Translations under genes and position numbers: made by a program
Part shown: positions 31,373 to 40,481 of the stretch, piece after piece
Layout of the letters: every line of letters begins with the position of its first letter
How positions within the stretch are numbered: the first letter of the stretch is position 1
From: Pseudomonadota bacterium
Lineage (GTDB): Bacteria; Pseudomonadota; Gammaproteobacteria; Burkholderiales; Burkholderiaceae_C
Reading direction: 5' to 3'
Length of the DNA: 64,000 nucleotides
Assembly (NCBI GenBank): GCA_021848345.1
Contig: JAJZUV010000010.1
Span: 1-64,000, forward strand
The notes under the pieces: model-generated
Seen by the model: only the letters and a program-made list of their open reading frames with translations
Told to the model about the DNA's origin: nothing
Database searches by the model: none

Positions 31373-33469
31373 TCAGGCGTCGTGGAAGCCCGCGCCGCAC
31401 GCGGCCAGGCGCGCCAGCCAGGGCGCGGGTTCCCAGAAGGCGGCGTCCGCGCCGGGCTGCGCGGCGAACTCGCGCATGCGCCGGGCCGCCATGTAGCTGC
31501 CCTGCATGTCGGCCCACAGCAGCGGGCCGCCGCGCCACGGCGGGAAGCCGTAGCCGGCCAGATACACCATGTCGATGTCGGAGGCGCGCTGCGCGACGCC
31601 CTCCTCGAGGATGCGGGCCGCCTCGTTGACCAGCGCATAGATGCAGCGTTCGACGATCTCGAGATCGGTCACGGCGCGCGCGCTCACCCCGATGTCCTTG
31701 CGGTACTGCCGGATCAGAGCGTCCACCTCGGGATCGGGCAGCGCCTCGCGGCTGCCGCTCTCGTAGCGGTACCAGCCGGCACCCGTCTTCTGTCCGAAGC
31801 GCCCCAGCTCGCACAGGCGATCGGCCAGGCGGGAGTAGCGCACCTGCGGCTTGTCGACGTAGCGGCGCTTGCGGATGGCCCAGCCGATGTCGTTGCCCGC
31901 CAGATCGCTCATGCGGAACGGACCCATGGCCATGCCCCATTCCTCCAGCGCGCGGTCGACCTGCTGCGGGGACGCGCCCTCCTCCACCAGGAAATGGGCC
32001 ATGCGTCCGTAGTGCTCCAGCATGCGGTTGCCGATGAATCCGTCGCACACGCCGGACACCACCGCGGTCTTGCGGATGCCGCGGGCCAGGCGCATGACGG
32101 TGGCCAGCACCTCGGCCGAGGTGGCCTTGCCGCGCACCACCTCCAGCAGTTTCATCACGTTGGCCGGGCTGAAGAAATGCATGCCGACCACGTCCGCCGG
32201 GCGGCGCGTGAAGGCGGCGATCGCGTCCAGGTCCAGGGTCGAGGTGTTGGAGGCCAGGATGGCGCCCTCGCGCGCCACCGCGTCCAGGCGCTCGAACACC
32301 TCCCGCTTGACCTGCAGGTCCTCGAACACCGCCTCGACGATCAGATCGCAGGGCGCCAGCGCGTCGAACTCCAGGCTGGGCCGCAGCAGCGCCATGCGCT
32401 GCTCCACCTGCTGCGCGCTCAGCCGCCCGCTGCGCACCGAGCGCTCGTAATTCGCGCGCACCGTGGCCAGGCCGCGTTCCAGCGCCTCCTGCCTGGCCTC
32501 CACCAGCACCACCGGAATGCCGGCGTTGAGAAAATTCATCGCGATGCCGCCGCCCATGGTGCCGGCGCCCACCACGCCGACCAGGCGCACCGGGCGCACC
32601 GGCGTGTCCTCGGCCACGCCGCGCACGTGCGCGGCCGCGCGCTCGGCGAAGAAGGCGTGGCGCATGGCGTGCGACTCGGGCGTGGCCAGCAGCGCGAAGA
32701 ACAACCAGCGCTCGAGCTCCATGCCGGCGTCGAAGTCGCCCAGGCTGGCCGCCACCGCGTCGATGGCGTGCAGGCGCGCCGGCTGGCGCGGGTACTGGCG
32801 TCGCGCCACCTCGCGGCGCGCCTCCAGCAGCTCCCCCGGGGGCTGGCTCGCATCCGCAACGTCGCGCTCGCGCAGTCGGGGCAGCGCGCCCGCATCGGCC
32901 AGGCGGCGCGCCAGCGCGCAGGCGGCGCCCGGCAGGTCGTCGTCCACCACGGCATCGAACAGGCCACCGTCGCGCAACTGCGCGGCCGGCACGGGATCTC
33001 CCGACACGATCAGGTCCAGCGCGCGCGCCAGCCCCAGGGCTCGCGGCAGGCGCTGGGTGCCGCCGCTGCCCGGAATCAGCCCGAGCTTGACCTCGGGCAA
33101 CCCGACCAGCGCGTCGGCCAGCGCCACGCGGCCGTGACAGGCCAGCGAGAACTCCAGCCCCCCGCCCACGCAGGTGCCGTGGATCGCGGCCACCACGGGC
33201 TTCGGACTTCGCTCGGCCACCTGCAGCACGTCCAGCAGATGCGGAGAGGCCACCATCTGCGGCTTGCCGAACTCGCGGATGTCCGCGCCGCCGCTGAACA
33301 GCCTGCCCGCGCCGCTGACCACGATGGCCCGCACCGCCGGGTCGGCGGCGGCGGCGTCGAGCGCCTCGATGAGCAGCCTGCGCTGCTCCAGCCCGAAACC
33401 GTTGACCGGCGGGTTGTCCAGCGTGAGCATGGCGACGTCGCCGTCGACGCGCATATGGACCTGGGACAT
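31373..33469 (-). CDS. Bifunctional enoyl-CoA hydratase / 3-hydroxyacyl-CoA dehydrogenase (FadB/FadJ-like)
   Basis: 698 residues, two-step beta-oxidation enzyme. The N-terminal hydratase (about 1-190) has SGAGRLFSGGADIREFG and IHGTCVGGGLEFSLACHGRVA with the two catalytic acidic positions (LPEVKLGLIPGSGGTQRLPR). After a ~90-residue linker, the dehydrogenase has VGVVGAGTMGGGIAMNFLNAG, ASNTSTLDLDAIA, GMHFFSPANVMKLLEVVRG and the C-terminal GNRMLEHYGRMAHFLVEEG, plus a second 3HCDH-C module ending in YGFPPWRGGPL. Start 33469 has AGGAGA upstream. It is the first gene after iclR on the same strand. Confidence 0.93.
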   Translation of the reverse strand: MSQVHMRVDGDVAMLTLDNPPVNGFGLEQRRLLIEALDAAAADPAVRAIVVSGAGRLFSGGADIREFGKPQMVASPHLLDVLQVAERSPKPVVAAIHGTCVGGGLEFSLACHGRVALADALVGLPEVKLGLIPGSGGTQRLPRALGLARALDLIVSGDPVPAAQLRDGGLFDAVVDDDLPGAACALARRLADAGALPRLRERDVADASQPPGELLEARREVARRQYPRQPARLHAIDAVAASLGDFDAGMELERWLFFALLATPESHAMRHAFFAERAAAHVRGVAEDTPVRPVRLVGVVGAGTMGGGIAMNFLNAGIPVVLVEARQEALERGLATVRANYERSVRSGRLSAQQVEQRMALLRPSLEFDALAPCDLIVEAVFEDLQVKREVFERLDAVAREGAILASNTSTLDLDAIAAFTRRPADVVGMHFFSPANVMKLLEVVRGKATSAEVLATVMRLARGIRKTAVVSGVCDGFIGNRMLEHYGRMAHFLVEEGASPQQVDRALEEWGMAMGPFRMSDLAGNDIGWAIRKRRYVDKPQVRYSRLADRLCELGRFGQKTGAGWYRYESGSREALPDPEVDALIRQYRKDIGVSARAVTDLEIVERCIYALVNEAARILEEGVAQRASDIDMVYLAGYGFPPWRGGPLLWADMQGSYMAARRMREFAAQPGADAAFWEPAPWLARLAACGAGFHDA

Positions 33470-33519
33470 GGGGGTCTCCTGGCGGTAGGAAGGAAGGATG
33501 GGCCTCGGGACCGTGCGTT

Positions 33520-34353
33520 TCAGTCGTGCACGGCCTGACGCAGGCGCTCGGCCAGTTCCAGCAGGCGCGGGCGCGCCTGCTCGAGCAGGAAGGCGGGGGA
33601 CAGCTGGAAAGCCGGCCCGCCGCAGTTGATGGCCATGCGCGGCATGCCGCGACCGGCGTCGACGGCCACGGCGATGGCGTTCACGTCGGGCTGCCAGTCG
33701 CCGAAGGAACAGGCGCAGCCGAGTTCCCTCGCCTCGCGCAGCGAGCGCTCGATGCCGGCATGCAGCGCGGGCCAGTGCTCGCCTTCCTGCCCGGCCAGGT
33801 CCTCCAGCACCTGCGCGCGCTCGGCCTCGGGCAATGCGGCGAGCCACGCCCGCCCCATGGCTGTGCTGCCCAGGGGAATGCGCGAGCCCACGTCGAGGCT
33901 CAGGGTCAGCGCGGAGGAGCTGCGGCAATTCTCCACGTAGATCATCGACAGGCGGTCGCGGACACCCAGCGAGACCATGGTGCCGGTGGCGTCCGCGAGT
34001 TGCTGCATCCACGGCCGCGCGAGCTGGCGCATGTCCATGCGTGCCAGCACGCTGCTGCCCAGGGCCAGCGTGGCACTGCCCAGACGGTACTTGCCGCTTG
34101 ATTCATCCACGCTCAGGTAGCCCAGACGGGTCAGCGTATAGGTCAGGCGCGACACCGTGGACTTGGGCAAGGCACAGCGCCGCGCGATGTCCTGGTTGCC
34201 CAGCGCGCCGTCGCGGGAGCGAAAACAGGCCAGCACCTCCAGGCCCCGCGCCAGGGCCGTGACGAACTGGCGCTGGTCGACGCCGCCGGCCGACGCCGCG
34301 TCGCGCGCGTCTCGCGCCTGCCCTCGTCCAGGTCCCGTGCCGCCTGCATCCAT
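33520..34353 (-). CDS. IclR-family transcriptional regulator
   Basis: 277 residues. The N-terminal winged helix-turn-helix (about 28-88) has LARGLEVLACFRSRDGALGNQDIARRCALPKSTVSRLTYTLTRLGYL; the C-terminal effector domain has the family features VSLGVRDRLSMIYVENC, GSRIPLGSTAMGRAWLAALP and CSFGDWQPDVNAIAVAV. It is transcribed away from the acyl-CoA dehydrogenase unit at 34493-38665 and in the same direction as the fadB-like unit, so it is placed to control both. An inverted repeat of IclR type lies at 34447-34463 in the divergent gap. The first ~25 residues look unstructured, so a slightly later start is possible. Confidence 0.92.
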   Translation of the reverse strand: MDAGGTGPGRGQARDARDAASAGGVDQRQFVTALARGLEVLACFRSRDGALGNQDIARRCALPKSTVSRLTYTLTRLGYLSVDESSGKYRLGSATLALGSSVLARMDMRQLARPWMQQLADATGTMVSLGVRDRLSMIYVENCRSSSALTLSLDVGSRIPLGSTAMGRAWLAALPEAERAQVLEDLAGQEGEHWPALHAGIERSLREARELGCACSFGDWQPDVNAIAVAVDAGRGMPRMAINCGGPAFQLSPAFLLEQARPRLLELAERLRQAVHD

Positions 34354-34446
34354 GGTCCTCGCTCCCCGTGGCCGGCCGGGCCGGACCGCCTTGACAGCCC
34401 CCGGACCCGACGGAAGAATGGCCCCATTCTAGCCTCATGGAACAAC

Positions 34447-34463
34447 GTTCCGCACAGCGGTTT
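34447..34463. promoter_or_regulatory. IclR-type operator candidate
   Basis: GTTCCGC-ACA-GCGGTTT is an imperfect palindrome matching the TTCCGCnnnGCGGAA shape of many IclR-family sites. It overlaps a second inverted repeat, GGAAC-AAC-GTTCC (34439-34451). Both lie 30-54 bases before the acyl-CoA dehydrogenase start at 34493 and about 90-110 bases before iclR. Confidence 0.45.
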
Positions 34464-34492
34464 TACCCACCAGGCACGACCCAGGAAGCCGC

Positions 34493-35692
34493 ATGGACTT
34501 GGACATCCTCCCGGAGCTTGCCGAACTGCGCGGCGAACTGCGCCGAACCCTGCGCGAACTGCTCCCCGACGCATTGCGCCGCAAGGTGCTGCTGGGCCGG
34601 CGCCTGGGACGGGAGGATTACCTGGACTGGCAGCGCCTGCTGCACTCGCGGCAACTGGGCGCGGTGCACTGGCCGCGCGAATGGGGCGGCCTCGACTGGA
34701 GCCCCGCGCAGGCCGCCGTGTTCGACGAGGAGTGCGCGCGCCTGGGCGCGCCGCGCCAATTGCCCTTCGGGCTCAAGATGCTCGCGCCGGTGTTGCTGCG
34801 CTTCGGCACGCCCGAGCAGCGTGCGCGCCTGCTGCCCCCCATCGTCGAGGGACGCAGTTGGTGGTGCCAGGGCTATTCCGAACCCGGCGCCGGCTCCGAC
34901 CTGGCTTCGCTGAAGACCCGCGCGCTGCGCGACGGCGAGGACTTCGTGCTGCACGGGCAGAAGACCTGGACCACGCTGGCCCAGCATGCCGACTGGATGT
35001 TCTGCCTCGCCCGCACCGACCCCGAGGCCCGTCCGCAGAGCGGCATCTCCTTCCTGCTGGTGGACATGCGCAGCCCCGGCGTGCAGGTGCGCCCGATTCG
35101 CCTGCTCGACGGCGAACACGAGGTCAACGAGGTCTGGCTGGACGGCGTGCGGGTGCCGCGCGAGAACCTGGTCGGCGAGTTGCACCAGGGCTGGACGGTG
35201 GCCAAGTACCTGCTCGGCCACGAGCGCACCAACATCGCCGGAATCGGCACCATCCAGCGCGAACTCGACCGCCTGCGCGCCCTGGCGAACGAGCCGGACG
35301 ACCTGGGGCATCGGCCGGGCGCGCAGCCGCTGCTGGCGGCCGACATCGCCGAACTCGAGATCGAGCTGCTCGCGCTCGAGGCCACGCAGGCGCGCATGCT
35401 GCAGGGCGAGGGTCCGCCGGGCGCGGAGGCCTCGATGCTCAAGGTGCTCGGCAGCCGGCTGCAGCAACGGGTCAGCGAACTGTTGATCCGTGCCGCGGGA
35501 GCCCGCGCGCTGCCCTTCGAGCCCGAGGCCTTCGAGCCCTCGCCGGGCTTCGAGCCGGTGGCCGGGGAGGACTGCGCGCTGCTGGGCGCGCAGTACGCGA
35601 ACTGGCGCAAGGTGTCGATCTACGGCGGGAGCAACGAGATCCAGTGCAACATCCTGGCCCGCGCGCTGGGCCTCGACGAAGGCCGTGCCTGA
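34493..35692 (+). CDS. Acyl-CoA dehydrogenase
   Basis: 399 residues. Features: the WPREWGGLDWSPAQAAVFDEECARLGAP N-terminal domain, QGYSEPGAGSDLASLKTRA (FAD/substrate contacts), GQKTWTTLAQHADWMFCLARTD, and the C-terminal helical domain ending WRKVSIYGGSNEIQCNILARALGL with the typical YGG-N-EIQ FAD motif. It belongs to the group that often works as a pair with a shorter partner encoded next door, as in degradation of steroid side chains, cyclohexane carboxylate or branched acids. It overlaps the next dehydrogenase gene by one base (TGATG), supporting a heteromeric complex. AGGAA precedes ATG 34493. Confidence 0.92.
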   Translation: MDLDILPELAELRGELRRTLRELLPDALRRKVLLGRRLGREDYLDWQRLLHSRQLGAVHWPREWGGLDWSPAQAAVFDEECARLGAPRQLPFGLKMLAPVLLRFGTPEQRARLLPPIVEGRSWWCQGYSEPGAGSDLASLKTRALRDGEDFVLHGQKTWTTLAQHADWMFCLARTDPEARPQSGISFLLVDMRSPGVQVRPIRLLDGEHEVNEVWLDGVRVPRENLVGELHQGWTVAKYLLGHERTNIAGIGTIQRELDRLRALANEPDDLGHRPGAQPLLAADIAELEIELLALEATQARMLQGEGPPGAEASMLKVLGSRLQQRVSELLIRAAGARALPFEPEAFEPSPGFEPVAGEDCALLGAQYANWRKVSIYGGSNEIQCNILARALGLDEGRA

Positions 35693-36807
35693 TGACGGAC
35701 ACCACCGAACAACAACGCATGCTCGGCGACTCGCTGCTGCGTTTCGCGCAGCGCGAGTACGACTTCGAGCAACGCCGGCGCGTGCTGCGCGAAGGCGGTT
35801 TCGACCCCGCGCGCTGGCAGGGCCTGTGCGATCTGGGCCTCGCGGCCCTGCTGGTGCCGCAGGAACACGGCGGCCTGCAGGCGCCGCTGGCCGACGCGCT
35901 GCACGCGCTGCAACGGCTGGGGCCCGCGCTGGTGCTCGAACCGGTGCTGGGAAGCTGCGTGCTGGCCACGCGAGTGCTCGCGAGCGCCGGCGGCCCCGCC
36001 GCCGCGCGGTGGCTGCCGCGACTGGCCGAGGGCACCATCGGCAGCGTCGCCGTGTTCGAGCCGGGCAGCGACTTCGACCACGACAACCCGCGCTGCGCCG
36101 CCCGCGCCGACGCGGGCGGCTGGGTGCTCGACGGCACCAAGAGCCTGGTGCTGCAGGCCGAGCGCGCGGGCGTGCTGGTGGTCCTGGCACGCTGCGAGGA
36201 CGGCGCCCCGGGCTGGTTCGCCGTGCCCGCCGATGCCGGCGGAGTCTCGCTGCGCCCCCATGCGCTGCTGGACGGCCAGCGTGCCGCCGAACTGCGCCTG
36301 CGGGAGGTCCGCGTGCCGGCCGAGGCGCGCCTGCACGGCGACGCCCGGGCCCTGGTCGCGGAGCTGCGCGACCTGTGGCTGGCGGCCGTCTGCGCGGATG
36401 CCGTCGGCGTGATGCAGGCCTCGCTGGATGCCACCGTGGCCTACCTCAACACCCGCGTGCAGTTCGGCCGCGCGCTGGCCGCGCAGCAGGTGCTGCGCCA
36501 TCGCGCCGCGGAGCTCTGGATGGAACTCGAGCAGGCACGCTCCATGGTCTGGCTGGCCGCCCGCGCGCTGGACACGGAGCCGCCGCCGCGCCGCGCCTGC
36601 CTGATGGCGGCGGTCAAGGCCCGCGTCGGACGCGCCTGTCGCGAAATCTCGCAAGGCAGCGTGCAATTGCACGGCGGCATCGGACTGAGCGACGAGTTGC
36701 CCCTCAGCCACTGGTTCAAGCGCCTGTGCCTGGCCGATCTCTGGCTCGGCGACAGTCGCCGGCAGCTCACGCGCTACCGGCAGGCTCGCGCCGGCGAGCC
36801 GGCCTGA
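35692..36807 (+). CDS. Acyl-CoA dehydrogenase-like partner subunit
   Basis: 371 residues, same superfamily but divergent. The N-terminal domain has GFDPARWQGLCDLGLAALLVPQEHGGL; the middle domain is less conserved (VAVFEPGSDFDHDN replaces the usual TEP.AGSD contact); the C-terminal domain keeps TRVQFGRALAAQQVLRHRAAELWMELEQARSMVW and QLHGGIGLSDELPLSHWFKRL. Such pairs typically form alpha2beta2 enzymes where only one composite FAD site per dimer is used. The TGATG overlap with the preceding gene supports obligate co-synthesis. Confidence 0.88.
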   Translation: MTDTTEQQRMLGDSLLRFAQREYDFEQRRRVLREGGFDPARWQGLCDLGLAALLVPQEHGGLQAPLADALHALQRLGPALVLEPVLGSCVLATRVLASAGGPAAARWLPRLAEGTIGSVAVFEPGSDFDHDNPRCAARADAGGWVLDGTKSLVLQAERAGVLVVLARCEDGAPGWFAVPADAGGVSLRPHALLDGQRAAELRLREVRVPAEARLHGDARALVAELRDLWLAAVCADAVGVMQASLDATVAYLNTRVQFGRALAAQQVLRHRAAELWMELEQARSMVWLAARALDTEPPPRRACLMAAVKARVGRACREISQGSVQLHGGIGLSDELPLSHWFKRLCLADLWLGDSRRQLTRYRQARAGEPA

Positions 36808-36839
36808 CTTCCAGCCCCCGAGCCCAGGAGCCCATTCCC

Positions 36840-37694
36840 ATGCAGGACTTCTCCGACCGCGTCGCGGTCATCACCGGCGCCGCCGGAGGCATCGGCCTCG
36901 CGCTGGCCCGCCAGGCCTTGGCCCGCGGCATGCGCCTGGTGCTCAGCGATGTCGACGCGGCGGCGCTGGATGCCGCCGGACGCTCCCTCGGCGCCGATCC
37001 CGCGCGCCTGCTCACCCACGCGGCCGACGTCAGCCGCGATGCCGAGGTCGCCGCGCTGGCGGACGCCGCCTTCGCGCGCTTCGGCGCGGTACACCTGTTG
37101 TGCAACAACGCCGGCGTCGGTTTCAGCCGACTCGCCGTCGAGCACAGCGCGGCCGACTGGGAGTGGGTGATCGGGGTCAACCTGTTCGCCGTGGCCCACG
37201 GCATCCGGCATTTCCTGCCGCGCATGCAGGCCGCGGGCGCCCGCGCGCACGTGCTCAACACGGCCTCGGCCGCGGGCCTCGTGTCCACCCCGGGCCTGGC
37301 CGCCTACAACGCCAGCAAGCAGGGCGTGGTGGCCTTGTCGGAGACCCTGCGCGCCGAACTGGCCGCGCAGCGCAGCCCCATCGGCGTGTCGGTGCTGTGC
37401 CCGGCCTGGGTTCCCACCGCGATCCACGCCAGCAGCCGCGCGCGTCCCGAACGCTTCGGCGCGACCGCGCCGGCATCCGAGGCCTCCCGACCCTACGAGC
37501 AGGGCATGGAACATGCCGTGCTGGCCGGGCGCCTGAGCGCCGACGACATCGCGCGCACCGCCTTCGAGGCGGTGGCGCGCGAGCAGTTCTACATCCTCCC
37601 GCATAGCCGCATCGGCCAGGCCGTGCAGGAACGCTTCGCCGAGATCGCGGCCGCCGCCGTGCCCACCGCGCCCTCCCGGGCGCCATCGCCATGA
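36840..37694 (+). CDS. Short-chain dehydrogenase/reductase
   Basis: 284 residues, NAD(P)-dependent Rossmann-fold enzyme. Cofactor motif TGAAGGIG (about 12-19), LCNNAGVG, catalytic Ser in NTASAAG and the YNASK (YxxxK) motif are intact. The longer C-terminus (ARPERFGATAP... EQFYILPHSRIG) is typical of a subgroup acting on bulky alcohols or hydroxyacyl-CoA. AGGAG lies 10 bases upstream of ATG 36840. It overlaps the next gene by four bases (ATGA). Confidence 0.9.
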   Translation: MQDFSDRVAVITGAAGGIGLALARQALARGMRLVLSDVDAAALDAAGRSLGADPARLLTHAADVSRDAEVAALADAAFARFGAVHLLCNNAGVGFSRLAVEHSAADWEWVIGVNLFAVAHGIRHFLPRMQAAGARAHVLNTASAAGLVSTPGLAAYNASKQGVVALSETLRAELAAQRSPIGVSVLCPAWVPTAIHASSRARPERFGATAPASEASRPYEQGMEHAVLAGRLSADDIARTAFEAVAREQFYILPHSRIGQAVQERFAEIAAAAVPTAPSRAPSP

Positions 37695-38665
37695 ATGCCC
37701 TGATGTGCCATGCCTTCGGGCCGATCTCCCGGTTGCGCCTGGAATCAGCGCCCGATCCCGTGCCCGGCCCCGGCCAGGTGGTCGTGCGCGTACGCGCCTG
37801 CTCGCTGAACTTCCCCGACGCGCTGATCGTGCAGGGCCTGTACCAGGTCAAGCCTGCGCTGCCCTTCTCGCCCGGCGCCGAGTTCGCCGGCGTGGTCGAA
37901 ATCGTCGGCGAGGGCGTGCGGCATCCACGCGTGGGCGACGCCGTCGTGGCCTTCGCCGGCCATGGCGGCCTGGCCGAGCGCTGCGTGGTCGACGCCGTGC
38001 GGCTTCTGCCCCTGCCGGCGGGCATGGACTTCGCGCAAGGCGCGGCCTTCCTGCTGACCTACGGTACCGCGCTGCACGCGCTGCGCGGCGTGGCCGGCGT
38101 GCGCGAGGGGCAGACCCTGCTCGTGCTGGGCGCCGCCGGCGGCGTCGGGCTGGCCGCGGTGGAAGTGGGCAAGGCGCTGGGCGCGCGCGTGCTCGCGGCG
38201 GCTTCCAGCGCCGCCCGCCTGGAGCTCGCGCAGCGCCACGGAGCCGATGCCGGCATCGACTATTCCACGCAGGACCTGCGCCGGCGCGTGCTCGAACTCA
38301 CGGACGGACGCGGCGCCGACGTGGTGCTCGACCCGGTGGGCGGCAGCTACGCCGAAAGCGCCTTGCGCGCCACGGCCTGGCGCGGCAGCTACCTCGTGGT
38401 CGGCTTCGCCGCCGGCGAGATCCCGCGCCTGCCGCTCAACCTGGTGCTGCTGCAGGAACGCAGGGTGCTCGGCGTGTACTGGGGGGAGGCCCTGCAGCGC
38501 GACCCGCAGGCCCACCTGCGCGACGTGGAGCAACTGGTGACCTGGTTCTCCGAGGGGCGGCTGCGCCCGCCCGTCACCGAGCGCGTCGGGCTGGACGGCG
38601 CGCTCGACGCGCTGCAGCGCATGGCGGCGCGCCAGGTCATGGGCAAGGTGGTGGTGGAGGTATAG
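37691..38665 (+). CDS. Zinc-free NADPH:quinone oxidoreductase-type enzyme
   Basis: 324 residues, medium-chain dehydrogenase superfamily, quinone oxidoreductase/acryloyl-CoA reductase-like branch. N-terminal GPGQVVVRVRACSLNFPDALIVQGLYQVKPALPFSPGAEFAGVV lacks the zinc ligands of alcohol dehydrogenases; the cofactor motif is VLGAAGGVGLAAVEVGKALGARV and the C-terminus has VGFAAGEIPRLPLNLVLLQERRVLGVYWGE. In acyl-CoA degradation units these enzymes often reduce an enoyl-CoA. It is the last gene of the ACAD-ACAD-SDR-QOR run; a hairpin follows at 38707-38728. Confidence 0.9.
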   Translation: MNALMCHAFGPISRLRLESAPDPVPGPGQVVVRVRACSLNFPDALIVQGLYQVKPALPFSPGAEFAGVVEIVGEGVRHPRVGDAVVAFAGHGGLAERCVVDAVRLLPLPAGMDFAQGAAFLLTYGTALHALRGVAGVREGQTLLVLGAAGGVGLAAVEVGKALGARVLAAASSAARLELAQRHGADAGIDYSTQDLRRRVLELTDGRGADVVLDPVGGSYAESALRATAWRGSYLVVGFAAGEIPRLPLNLVLLQERRVLGVYWGEALQRDPQAHLRDVEQLVTWFSEGRLRPPVTERVGLDGALDALQRMAARQVMGKVVVEV

Positions 38666-38706
38666 ACCCGGAGCTCCCGACCTCGACCCGGTGCCGGATC
38701 AAGCTT

Positions 38707-38728
38707 CGTGCGCGTTCGCACGCGCACG
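38707..38728. terminator. Hairpin after the quinone oxidoreductase gene
   Basis: CGTGCGCG and CGCGCACG form an 8-bp stem with a 6-base loop 42 bases past the stop codon, without a T-run. It probably marks the 3' end of the 34493-38665 transcript. Confidence 0.35.
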
Positions 38729-38810
38729 TCGGCCGGGCCCGGTCTAGATTGGACGCCGCAGGGCCGCCGTTCGCGGGCCCTGCTCGCAACCCCACACCGC
38801 GGAGAATGCC

Positions 38811-39014
38811 ATGCCCCCATCCACCAAGCCCCCTCGCGCCCCCGGCGTGTCGCCCAAGGCCCCGGCCGAGCGGCGCGCCCCCACCCGCGACACCGAAGCG
38901 CCGCGCGAGCAGGCCGCGGCGGAGGAAATCGCCGGGCGCCACGCCAACACCGGCCAGAAGGATCACAAGGCCGCGCGCACGGCACGGCGCACCGTCGACC
39001 TGAAGGCGCGCTGA
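38811..39014 (+). CDS. Small, highly charged hypothetical protein
   Basis: 67 residues (MPPSTKPPRAPGVSPKAP...), rich in Pro, Ala, Arg, Lys and Glu, no hydrophobic segment, probably disordered. GGAG with 7-base spacing before ATG 38811 makes it credible as a gene. No family recognised. It stands alone between two hairpins (38707-38728 and 39032-39054). Confidence 0.55.
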   Translation: MPPSTKPPRAPGVSPKAPAERRAPTRDTEAPREQAAAEEIAGRHANTGQKDHKAARTARRTVDLKAR

Positions 39015-39031
39015 ACGCGCCGGCGCTTGCC

Positions 39032-39054
39032 GCCCGCGCCTGGCTCGCGCGGGC
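39032..39054. terminator. Hairpin after the small charged protein gene
   Basis: GCCCGCGC and GCGCGGGC form an 8-bp stem with a 7-base loop 18 bases past the stop codon, without a T-run. The rest of the gap to 39261 shows no gene. Confidence 0.35.
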
Positions 39055-39261
39055 GCGGCCCGCCCCCTTCCCCCTGCCCCGCTGCCGGATGCGCTATCCG
39101 ACGCGCAGCGCGGCCCTGTCGACGTATCGACTACCCAGGTCTTTGCCCGCGTGCGCACAATCGCCGCACGCGGGCCGTCCAGGCTTGCGCCGCCCGGCCC
39201 CCCTTGCCCCCCAGTCCGCCCCTGTCGCCGGCCCCAGCCGCAGTTCCGACGATGTCCGACG

Positions 39262-40455
39262 ATGCCCCAAGCACCGGTGCTCCCCTCATGGTGGCGCTTC
39301 CCGCTGGCACTGATGCTGCTGGAGGTCGTCGTCTACCTGTCGCAGGACATGTACCTGCCCGCGCTGCCGGAGGTGCAGCGTGCCTACGGGATCAGCCAGT
39401 CCTCGGCCCAGATGAGCGTCGCCGTCTGGTCCGTCGGCGCCGCCGTGGTGCAACTGGCCACCGGCCCCGTGTCGGACCGCCTGGGCCGGCGCGGCGTGCT
39501 GCTGGCCGGCGTGGTGGGCTTCGTGATCTCCAGCGTGGCCTGCGCGCTGATGGCGAGCTACGGCTGGTTCCTGGCCGCGCGCGTCGCGCAGGGGTGCGCC
39601 GGCATCTGGGCCATCAGCGTGGGCTACGCGGGCATCCATGAATTGTTCGAGGCGCGTACGGCCATTCGCATCCAGGCCTGGATGAACAGCGTCACGGTGC
39701 TCGCGCCGGCACTGGGTCCGGCGCTCGGCGCCGGCCTCATGCTGATCGCGCCCTGGCAAGGCATGTTCGTGCTGCTCGCCGCCGGGGGCGCCGGCCTGGT
39801 CGCGCTGATGGCGCGCTGGATGCCCGAGACGGTCGACCGCACGCGCAGCCGTGCCTTGTCCGCGCGGGGGCTCGGCGCCAGCTACGCCGCGCTGCTGGGC
39901 AACCAGCCCATGATGTGCCTGCTGGGCGTGTGGTGCCTGGTGTTCACGGTCATGGCGTCCTGGGCGGTCAGCGGGCCGTTCATGCTGCGCGGTGCGGACG
40001 GCGGCAGCAGCGGCTTCGTGTGGGCGCAGATCTACGCCTGCGCGGCCTACATCGTCGGCACCCGGCTGGTGGACCCGATGCTGGCCATGTATCCCCGGCC
40101 CCTGGTGCTGGCACGCTCGCTCGACCTGTGCCTGTGGGGCATCGGCGCGACCCTGGTCGCGGCGCTGCTGCGCCTGCCGGCGCCGGTGGTCGTGGCGGTG
40201 TACGGCGTGTTCATGGTGGGCGCCGGACTGCTGCTGGCCCCGCTGTTCCGGGCGGTGCTGGAACGCGCGCACCAGGACATGGGCATGCGCGTGGCATGGG
40301 TATCCAGCGCGATCAGCGTCACCGGGGCGCTGGCCTGCGCGCTGGCGGCATGGTTCGAGGTGGCGCAGTTGCGCGCCTTCGGCCTGTTCGGGCTGCTGGC
40401 CGTGCTGGCCGCACGCGTGCTGGCGCACAGTCGTCGAGGGCTGGCGCCGGCCTGA
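39262..40455 (+). CDS. MFS efflux transporter, Bcr/CflA type
   Basis: 397 residues with about 12 transmembrane helices. The DHA1 drug-efflux signature is visible: YLSQDMYLPALPEVQRAYGIS in helix 1, the GPVSDRLGRRGVLLAGVVGF loop (motif A) between helices 2 and 3, and RVAQGCAGIWAISVGYAGIHELFE after it. Bcr/CflA proteins export drugs, sulfonamides or amino-acid derivatives with proton exchange. ATG 39262 starts just before helix 1; the open frame reaches further upstream without sense. It converges with the PfkB gene. Confidence 0.9.
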   Translation: MPQAPVLPSWWRFPLALMLLEVVVYLSQDMYLPALPEVQRAYGISQSSAQMSVAVWSVGAAVVQLATGPVSDRLGRRGVLLAGVVGFVISSVACALMASYGWFLAARVAQGCAGIWAISVGYAGIHELFEARTAIRIQAWMNSVTVLAPALGPALGAGLMLIAPWQGMFVLLAAGGAGLVALMARWMPETVDRTRSRALSARGLGASYAALLGNQPMMCLLGVWCLVFTVMASWAVSGPFMLRGADGGSSGFVWAQIYACAAYIVGTRLVDPMLAMYPRPLVLARSLDLCLWGIGATLVAALLRLPAPVVVAVYGVFMVGAGLLLAPLFRAVLERAHQDMGMRVAWVSSAISVTGALACALAAWFEVAQLRAFGLFGLLAVLAARVLAHSRRGLAPA

Positions 40456-40481
40456 AGGGGCCAGCGCGCGCGCCCGCGCGC

